A stretch of DNA of 45,589 nt from Chara braunii. Its lineage: Eukaryota > Streptophyta > Charophyceae > Charales > Characeae. This document shows, one piece after another, positions 38,690-45,589 of the stretch. The notes beneath the pieces were generated by a model that worked only from the letters and a program-made list of their open reading frames with translations, searched no databases and had not been told where the DNA came from. Position 1 is the stretch's first letter. Every line of letters starts with the position of its first letter. The position numbers and the translations under genes were made by a program. The stretch is from positions 187,571-233,159 of the forward strand of contig BFEA01000170.1 in NCBI GenBank assembly GCA_003427395.1. Direction: 5' to 3'.

Positions 38690-39040
38690 CATGGGGAACC
38701 CCGTAGCAGCCACATCCGTGCTCAAGCCTCCAACGAAGGAACATGCGGGAGCTGCACCCACCAGCACCTGCTACAGCAGGTGGGCGATACCGGCCAGGGG
38801 TCAGCTGGTAGCATCAAGACCGAGCTTCTTCGATGGGCCAGTCACTGTGCCTCCCGTCCGGTCCCCTCCCCCTGTGAGCATCAGCAGTCTCTGCTCAATG
38901 CTACTCGGGGGGGGCCAACGGCATATCTGTAGGTGGTGAGCGCCAAGCTTGCCCAGGAAGGTACATGAGGCCAATGGGGGGATTGAACCCAAGACCTCCT
39001 GAATGCCACTTGCGTGCCTTATCAACTGAGCTAGGCCGCT
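38690..39040 (-). mobile_element. tRNA-derived SINE-like element, ~350 bp
   Basis: Read from 39040 on the minus strand: CTAGCTCAGTTGATAAGGCA (A box), then GGTCTTGGGTTCAATCCC (B box) 25-30 bases later, a non-tRNA body, and a 3' part shared with the opposite-orientation repeat at 2695-2815. The 3' part includes the palindrome ACCTGCTGTAGCAGGT. The head is the clearest tRNA resemblance among the SINE-like elements here, but the aminoacyl stem is incomplete, so it is not a tRNA gene. Confidence 0.7.
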
Positions 39041-39104
39041 GATCCTGATGTTATTTTTGGCCCGTCCGGGCAAGTGGTACAGGGCCACTCCGGTAGCCTA
39101 GAAA

Positions 39105-39182
39105 CAAACAAACACACGCACACACACACACAAAAACAAACAAACAAACAAACAAACAAACAAAAAAAAAAAAAAAAAAAGA
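39105..39182. repeat. (CAAA)n and poly-A simple sequence
   Basis: CA, CAAA and A runs in sequence; possibly the tail of an older retroposon. Confidence 0.85.
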
Positions 39183-39340
39183 ACAGGAATTCAGGCACAG
39201 TGGGATGCAACAAAGGAAAAAAAAAAGGCATTTTTACACGCAAGGAAGGAAATTCAAATGCAAAAAAATAAAAGCAGTTCAGCAACAACCGGCTGGTGGG
39301 CCCTAGGGAGATGAATAGGTGAGGTAAGATGGCAGGGTGG

Positions 39341-39718
39341 AGTGGGCATGGATGACCACCATTGTCACTTTCGTGAATGGACAGTCACTGATGGGTCAGT
39401 CTCGCTGCGCCCATTCAAGCTTTTAGTGAGCCGTTCCCCCCGCACCCTCTCTCATTGGTGGAGCTTCAGTGGTACGGGATGTGGCATGTCGAGTACCAGG
39501 CAGTATAGTGAGGTCCAAAGAGGTTGTTCTCCTCCCTTATGTTGAATGGCCGAAGCGGGCTTAGCGGGGTAATGGCCCCGGTCTTGTTTTGTAATGCTGT
39601 CCAAACTCAGAAAGGGATGCTGGGCCCGATTCGCACCACGTGTTGCTCCCCACGAATAGGTAGACTGGAGCATCTTGTTTTTGGGAAAAACAAAGAAAAT
39701 AATAAAAAAAGAAAAAGA
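39341..39718 (+). mobile_element. A-tailed retroposon (copy 2, longer)
   Basis: The last 80 bases (CACGTGTTGCTCCCCACGAA, TAGACTGGAGCATCTTGTTT, A-rich tail) match 9466-9544. If the whole stretch upstream to about 39341 belongs to it, this is a longer copy, but the 5' limit is a guess. The frames within show no protein domain, so it is more likely a SINE than a LINE end. Confidence 0.5.
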
Positions 39719-40740
39719 TTTATGACCTATCCCTTAGAATTGTCGGCCTTCCACATAGGGGAGCAATCCTCATGACCCTCCTGTGCTTAGCTGTGCTGTC
39801 GGAAAAGGGGTGGAAATGACCCATTAGGTTGCCAGTGCTTGTTGCGATTGGCTGGTGCAGCGTGTTGTGGACGTCTTTAAAACATCTGGCAGGTAAGGCG
39901 AGCCTGCAACCGACAAGAGTAAGAGCCTATGCCTGTTTTCCGTTGCTGATGGCTGGTGTGTTTCACTTTCACTGGAGTTAGCTCTGCATCAGACTACTAC
40001 TACTACTACTACCTGCTCCGTTCGATCAGCCTGTCTGACAGGGTAAGTAAGAAAAAAGCGAAAAAAGCGAAAAAAGAAGGTATGAATATGAAATGTTTGT
40101 AACGGCAGCTGTTGCATCTGTAGGGGTGTTGGCAATGAATGATGTACAAATACAATGGATGTCTTGTTGCTGAAGATGCACGTGTTGTTCCTGAAGATTT
40201 GCTGGCACTAGCTCTCGACCTACATTGCTGCAGCTCAATCTTTCTTTTTTTTTTTTTTGGAAAAGGGCGAACCGGATCCGAGGCTACTCTTTTTCTCTGT
40301 TGGGTGCCGGTGAATAGGGACTTTTTTGTTTTGTTTTGTTTGTTTTGCTTTTGCTGGTGCTGTTGTGGTTGGTTGCAGCGGACCTGTGCAGGAGGGTGAC
40401 GTCTGCAGTGTGTTTTTCTGTGGCCACCCTTGGTGGCCCTCTTGAGGTTTTTACGTCTGGCTTGTGGCCCCTCAGCAGAATAGAGATCGATGGAGGCATA
40501 CGAGGACAAGGGGGGTGGGGGTGCGCCAGGGTAAAAAGATGAGAGGAAGGGTGGATGGGGTCTTCAGAGGGGTTCATCTGGACAACCGAGTGGCCGAGTA
40601 CTGTGGGTGACTGCCATCCGTCTAGTATCCCACCTCTTCAACAACCTGGGCTTAAGGACGATGAGCGCGCTGAAACGAGAGAATGAATAAGGGGGGGGGG
40701 AAAGGGAAAAAACAAAAATACATGTCAGCGGGATCGGTGG
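39719..40740. other. unannotated
   Basis: A short CTA trinucleotide run lies at 39990-40011 and a T run at 40245-40258. Frames on both strands (40009-40577) have no recognisable domain. Confidence 0.35.
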
Positions 40741-40745
40741 TAGTT

Positions 40746-41135
40746 TTATGTCCTCCAGACAACCAGTGCAACTGAGGCTGTTGTTTCGGTCTCTTTTTTT
40801 TTTTTTTTATGTCCTCCAGACCACCAGTGCAATTGGGGGGGGGGGGGGGGGCGAAGAGGGGGGGCGGGGAGAAATGATAGTGAACTAGTGGCAGGTTGCC
40901 CCGTAGATTGAAACCATCGCGTCCTTGGGCATGGCCTCAAAACCTCACTATGGATGAATGGGTTTTTTTTTTTTTTTTTTTTTTTTTTTTGGAGGAAGGG
41001 TGTTTGCACTGCTGGTCGCCCGTAGATTGAAACCATTGTGTCCTTGGGCATGGCCTCAAAACCTCGGGCCAGACTATGGATTAAGGGTGTTTTGAATTAT
41101 TTTTTTTTGGAGGAAGGGTGTTTGCACTGCTGGTA
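40746..41135 (-). repeat. duplicated poly-T-bearing segments
   Basis: CGTAGATTGAAACCAT, TCCTTGGGCATGGCCTCAAA and CTATGGAT, then a T run, then GGAGGAAGGGTGTTTGCACT, are repeated with a period of about 118 bases (starts 40902 and 41021). An adjacent ATGTCCTCCAGAC phrase is also duplicated (40749, 40809) around a T run. Each unit ends at poly-T on the + strand, the form of a minus-strand poly-A retroposon that has been tandemly duplicated. Confidence 0.72.
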
Positions 41136-41474
41136 GTTTAAGAAGGCCGGATCCGACATGTTCTATGATCCCAGGACTGAAGATCCACTCCCGAGGAAGC
41201 GCCAGTTCACGGCACGAATAGTGCTCGGTCCCGCCACCACCGGTGCATACCGGTCTAGCCGCTTGCAGTCAGCGGTCAAGCTATGTCTGACTCCCTTGTA
41301 CTGATAGGGTACCGGTAGCCCTACGTTACCCACCCAACAACACGGAACACTCCATCACATTCGCACTCAATCAAGACGAACTTAGTCTCATATCAGTATT
41401 GCAAGGTGCCTTCCCACGGGCATCGATATCATTGTTAGGGTACCGCATACGCGGCCGGCGCTCAGTCAAAGGAG

Positions 41475-42452
41475 ATGGAACCTCCCTTGGGGGGTGAGGC
41501 AGGAATGGAGATGGATGGAGCCCAACCAAAGCCAACGGATCCTCCCCCTCCTTTCGGGGGGGATGTGGGAATGGTTGGAGTGGAAGCTGAAGTGACTACT
41601 CCACGACCGCAAACGGGAGTGGAAGAGGACGTAGGTATGCAGAACCGCTCTCCTCCTCCGTCGCAGACCAACTACTGGGCTGAAGAAGAAGTTGTTAGGG
41701 ACATGCTTTCCAAGAGCTTTTATGCTGGCCTGATGCCCTCTGGATGGGATATCGGTGAGATGAAGGTGGAAGGAACGAGAGCCCACTTTACCTTGAATCC
41801 ATCTTTGGATGAAATTAAGGTAGAGTGGTTGAAGGAGAGAACAGTTACAGTCATCTTCCAGGAAGGCTCTAAGAATCTTCCAAAGAAGATTAAGGAAGAT
41901 GGTATAAGAGCATACGAGAATATCTGGATGGGAGAAGAGAGATTTGATCCTACAATAACCAGAGGATGGGTGTGTATCGAGTCGAGCAACGTCCTTTCCT
42001 AGGTGGTGAAGGATAGGAAAGTGGTGGAGTGGATGCTGGAGGAACAAGAAGCCTGAGTATCAGTACGAGGAAGATGGCAGTGGATCTGCTTCAAGCCATG
42101 GATGACTAAGGTCGGGATAGAGGAGGCAAGAAGCGAAGTGACGAGAAATTATTTTTCGATATGGATATTAGACGTGCCTATCGATGCATACTGCTACCTC
42201 GAGTCGGCGGTGGAGTATTCTATTGGATCGGTACAAAAGGTGTACCCTTCGGAACGTGATGCGCATACCCCACAGCTAATCAGCGTTCGAATGAATGTTG
42301 ACGTGGAGTATCTGCCAAGGCTGAAAGAATTGATTTTGTTCACCACATTTCAAGGACAACTCATAGAGCTGAAAGTGGCCAATGCACTTACACCCTGGTG
42401 TAGCACGTGCAGGCGCTGTTTCCATCTGGTGGACGATTGCACGCGTCTATGA
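41475..42452 (+). pseudogene. LINE ORF1-like (nucleic-acid-binding protein), two in-frame stops
   Basis: One frame is maintained from 41475 to 42452, broken only by TAG at 42000-42002 and TGA at 42054-42056. The N-terminal 60 residues are Pro/Glu/Gly-rich. The middle holds HFTLNPSLDEIKVEWLKERT and WICFKPWMTK, typical of the DUF4283-like domain in plant LINE ORF1 proteins. The end carries CSTCRRCFHLVDDC, a C-x2-C-x4-H-x4-C zinc knuckle (42399-42440). In active LINEs this protein coats the element RNA. Low decay in this part compared with what follows suggests that it is not very old, or that the stops arose recently. Confidence 0.78.
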
Positions 42453-43744
42453 CGCCGCAGAGCATCAAGTCCAATGCGACATCCTAGTCCAACCCCAAGT
42501 GTAGCTCCAAGCTACGCATCTAGTCAAGCTCCGAACAAATCGAGCAGCCATCACCCCAGCTCGCCCAGCTCCGGAGCAAGCTCAAGTCGAGGACACACAT
42601 CGTCTTCAAAGTCTTTAATAGGAACCAGGACACAAAAATTGTTGTAACGAACAAAGGCCCCCCCCGGCTCAGAAGAGCGCCGAAGGAAGCAACCCACACA
42701 CAATGGAGTTTTGGGCCCTCTGGGGGCGAGTGTGACCTCATCTCAGGTGGTCGCGCAGCACATGCAATGCAGAGATAATCCTGTGTTTTCGTCAGGCATC
42801 CAAAAGTCAACAAGAAATCAAGACGGTGCGGTGCCAAGGCAATGAGGGGAAACGTCAGGATCTCGAAGAACAACGCGCACGACCATGGCCGGTGCAACTC
42901 CTTCAAAGGACAACGGGCACGGCCATGGCCAGTGAAACTCCTTCATCAGCTCAAGGGCACAACAACGGCAAAGCGCCAATGAGTTCACGGTTGAGGATGA
43001 AATCCACTCCGACGAAGCAGGGACTCAGACTCGGTGAAGATATAGAGGAACTTTGAATCCAATAGGAACTTCCATCTAGCAACTATGACAAAGCAAGGAG
43101 TCGGAGATGGCGCCAAGGTAACTGCAGCAACCGGCAAAAGAAGCATAAGTCAAGTTACGAGTTCAAAAGGAAGCGATCGAGAGGGGGCAAAATATTTGTT
43201 GCCACTTATATTTTTAGGAACTTAGGAGAGAGTCTTTATCCTCGCTTGGGCAACCTTGCCAACCGTCACTATCCTACCTTCCCAGGCGATTGGTAATCCA
43301 CCCTTGCTGTTGGAAATCATCAACATTACTCGAAGGCTTTACGACAGCGATATAGCGGTGAGGAATGTTTCTGACGTTCTTACCCCGAGGTTTTTCATTG
43401 AAAAACTTGGCCTGAAGACAAAGGTCTTCACTCCTCTAATAGACGCTAGAATTTCTCAGGAATCTCTGGCGCGCTTAGTTGGATAAGGTCTATGTCTCTA
43501 CCCTTTGGATTGACTTGCAAAGGAGGATCATCCTGAGCTCCCTAAGATTAAACTCCTTGGAGATGTCTAGGCAACTTATGTATTAAGCTCCGAAAGATGA
43601 GGTCTCTCGCATCCGCTGCCTTTTACAGTTATTTAACATAACGTTGAGACACGAGCATGTTAGCGACCACAAATGGTCCTTCGCCATCCTGTTGATTGAT
43701 TCCTACTCTCCAGATCCAATAATGGTAGGTTGCTAGTAGTAATA
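42453..43744 (+). pseudogene. diverged LINE section between ORF1 and endonuclease
   Basis: A Ser/Pro-rich start (SPARPAPEQ-like), then a duplicated GGCACGGCCATGGCC-type phrase near 42880-42930. An open stretch at 43256-43486 reads LLEIINITRRLYDSDIAVRN and FFIEKLGLKTKVFTPLIDAR. That stretch is protein-like and probably belongs to the LINE, though I cannot name the domain. Confidence 0.5.
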
Positions 43745-44590
43745 ATGCATAGAATAAACATAGCTACATGGTATGTATGTGGGTTGGGGGATACAAGGAA
43801 GCATAGGAAAAAGAATAGGTTGAAGTCGTGGATCCACTCTAATAAAGTCCAGAGAATGTGTCTTTAGGAGACACATCTGGATCGGGATAAGATCGTAGGG
43901 CTTGGAGCATGGTGGGATGACCCTCAAATTTAGGCTCCAACCATGAGGGTCATTCCAAATTTTGGTCCACCGTAACCTGAAGGCAAGAATAGAGGACTAC
44001 GACTTTGATCAATCGGGGAAGTGGACTTGGATTAAGTTTATGTCGATGGGAGAAGAATGGGCGGCAGTAACAGTGTATGCGCGTGCAGAAAGGACAGAGA
44101 GAGTTAAATTCTTTGAATTTTTGATGATTTTTTACTTGGGGTCGAGAATATTATCATTACAGGTGATTGGAATGTGGCGTTTTATTTTTTGAAAAGTAAC
44201 ACGAATCAAAAAAAAAAAGATTCATAGATTTTATAATTCGTGAAGGGTTGGAAAAGAGTTGGACGCTGTCCTAGAGAGCATGTCTGAACTAGATCTCTCG
44301 AACCCATACAGATTGACCAACCCTACTAACCTGGGATATACGTGGCACTCATCCTAGATCGAGTCGGGTCGTCGGGTCACCCCTCGTCGATTATATTATT
44401 TTTTAATCAACCAGTCAATATGGCCAAACACGTTGAATATATCAACGTTGCCTGACCCCTTTTCCGACCACACCCTTATGGTTTTGCAGTTTTTGTGGGG
44501 GGAGGGATCATAGAGGGGAAGATGTATCTTCAGATCAAACGACGTGGTTATCAGGGACCCGGGTGTCAAGCAATGGGTGACAAACCAAAT
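43745..44590 (+). pseudogene. LINE AP-endonuclease domain, frameshifted
   Basis: Landmarks in order: IATWYVCGLG (43760-43789; N replaced by Y at the usual IATWNV), a stop in place of Gln in ETHL (TAG at 43865), KARIEDYDFDQSGKWTWIKF and VTVYARAERTERVKFFEF (43983-44130), the catalytic GDWN (44162-44173, in a different frame) and SDH (44463-44471). These are the metal-binding and catalytic motifs of the APE-type endonuclease that nicks target DNA. Frame changes and stops make it inactive. Confidence 0.75.
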
Positions 44591-45154
44591 GGGTGACAGA
44601 CCAATCAAATGCATGGTCAGATAAAAAACACCTTTTTGCATTATTAATAGTGAGAGGTTTTATTTATTTTGTTTATGATATCCTTAGTGTGTTCTCACGA
44701 GCTCCAGCACTTGAAGGAGGCAAAGATGAGTTCGTGTTGCAAAAGGCAGTAGCGGATGTTGAAGTCGTGATAGCTTTGTTTCCTCCTAGATCGATAGAAG
44801 TACATTGGTGGAGCATGGAGAGGCCACAAATTGCAGCGATGGGGCGAACTCCAAGAAGTTAAATCGGAAAGGTGGAAGGAGATTCTGATAGTGAAAGGCA
44901 TCCAGAATGGTGAGAGGATGACAAAGTCAACTTTTCAATGACTACTCCCATGCGTCCACCACTTAGAAATGGAACTCCTACAACATCCATTTAATAAGCA
45001 AGCTTTTGTGGCCAAGTCACCACGTGAGATGTGCATATACCTTGAACTCTTTTTTCGCAATATCCTAACCACGTGCCGCTGTGCCACCGAACTGGATATA
45101 TGTCAAACGCATTTTACGGATCTGTGGGATGTGGTAGATGTCAAATTCATGTAA
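44591..45154 (+). pseudogene. LINE linker preceding the reverse transcriptase
   Basis: An open stretch reads DEFVLQKAVADVEVVIALFP and EVHWWSMERPQIAAM (to 44862). Then, in other frames, GERMTK near 44909 and MELLQHPFNKQAFVAKSPRE, LELFFRNILTTCRCATELD, TDLWDVVDVK up to 45154. In intact LINEs this segment lies just before the reverse-transcriptase domain. None of the RT motifs appears before the similarity ends. Confidence 0.65.
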
Positions 45155-45213
45155 ATTCATGTATATATATATCATACCCATTATTTAATTCAGGAAACTT
45201 CATGTAAATTCAT
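45142..45213. repeat. AT-rich junction with duplicated CATGTAAATTCATGT
   Basis: CATGTAAATTCATGT occurs at 45149 and again at 45200, flanking a TATATATATC stretch. It marks the point where LINE similarity ends and different sequence begins. Confidence 0.75.
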
Positions 45214-45365
45214 GTCTGCGGCGCGGCCTAGGCCAGCCGCAGATGCGGAGATGAATATGGCTGCCCTTCGAGCTCGACCCCGCGAACGCGTCCGTGGGTG
45301 TTTCATAGGGGACCACGGCCCCATCCGCCATGAGCCGCTCCACGTCCCTGCTGCGAACTGTCGAG
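45212..45365 (+). CDS. candidate first exon at the window edge (low support)
   Basis: An ATG at 45212 opens a frame with Ala/Arg-rich residues (SAARPRPAADAEMNMAALRA), ending at a donor-like GTCGAG|GTAAGC near 45366. GC content is high relative to the surroundings, as in a 5' exon or CpG-rich promoter region. It begins inside a near-palindrome (CTGCGGCGCGGCCTAGGCC, then AGCCGCAG, 45215-45241), and the minus strand is also open. It could equally be repeat sequence. Confidence 0.22.
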
Positions 45366-45468
45366 GTAAGCCACCATCTCCCTCTTCCTCCCTTTTCCTC
45401 CTCCTCCCTCACCTTCCCTCTTCGTCCCCGTTCACTATCACGGTTTCCCTCCCTGTATGTTGTTGCAT

Positions 45469-45472
<4 letters not shown>

Positions 45473-45541
<69 letters not shown>
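45473..45541. repeat. (CT)n microsatellite, ~34 units
   Basis: A long pure CT run, followed by GTGTGTG and a GTGCGTGCGCACGCAC palindrome up to the window end. Open frames across it encode Ser-Leu or Arg-Glu repeats only. Confidence 0.92.
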
Positions 45542-45546
<5 letters not shown>

Positions 45547-45589
45547 TGTGTGATACGTGCGTGCGCACGCACACACACCCACCCACCCA

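Larger units (their letters stand above)
41140..45155 (+). mobile_element. degenerate LINE (ORF1, endonuclease, linker), truncated before reverse transcriptase
   Basis: A colinear set of LINE parts runs along the + strand: an ORF1-like protein with a CCHC zinc knuckle (41475-42452), a diverged middle section, an AP-endonuclease domain (about 43750-44480) and the linker that normally leads to the reverse transcriptase (44590-45154). Similarity then stops in AT-rich sequence near 45150. Stops and frameshifts throughout show it is dead. LINE copies usually lose the 5' end; loss of the 3' end suggests a later deletion or rearrangement. The family resemblance to charophyte LINEs is from memory. 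Confidence 0.75.

Noticed and set aside
41466-42047. 193-codon minus-strand frame antisense to the LINE ORF1
   Set aside because: The plus strand over the same bases has the recognisable ORF1 domain and zinc knuckle; the minus frame is its shadow.

Overview
This window reads as a gene-poor, repeat-rich stretch of a plant-lineage (streptophyte) nuclear genome. Three things point there: an RRM of the type found in plant CCCH zinc-finger proteins, several U6 snRNA-derived copies with the plant-type 5' end (CTTCGGGGACATCC-like), and a decayed LINE whose ORF1/endonuclease region resembles, from memory, elements of charophyte algae. A Chara-like charophyte is my best guess. That is an inference from sequence character, not a database result.

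Genes. Only two protein-coding signals are convincing, both on the + strand. (1) Two exons (6138-6311 and 8567-8743) join in phase into a complete RRM, separated by a 2.25-kb intron. The start and the expected CCCH finger are not visible here. (2) Five exons (25268-25507, 26223-26325, 26772-27076, 27778-27842, 29042-29173) join in phase to a stop. They encode the last 280 residues of a protein with a helical segment, a Ser/Gln-rich linker and a C-terminal C3HC4 RING (probable E3 ubiquitin ligase). The 16.5 kb between the two sets holds no clear exon, so whether they are one gene or two is open.

RNA-related. A foldable organelle-type elongator tRNA-Met(CAT) lies at 13963-14036. At least seven U6-like copies are scattered on both strands; several end in A-rich tails, as expected of retroposed pseudogenes.

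Repeats. About eight copies of a ~112-bp snap-back element (ends CTACCGTCTTC...GAAGACGGTAG) are spread across the window, two of them clustered at 4.6-4.9 kb and one inside an intron of the RING gene. Other foldback elements, tRNA-headed SINE-like elements, A-tailed retroposons and many mini/microsatellites fill most of the rest. From 34.2 to 38.3 kb a complex array alternates a ~50-bp motif with (GT)n(GA)n tracts. A 97-base G run lies at 11486-11582.

Right end. 41.1-45.15 kb is a degenerate LINE (ORF1 with zinc knuckle, AP-endonuclease, linker to the reverse transcriptase) that stops before the reverse transcriptase. The last 400 bp hold a palindrome, one possible exon start and a long CT repeat.
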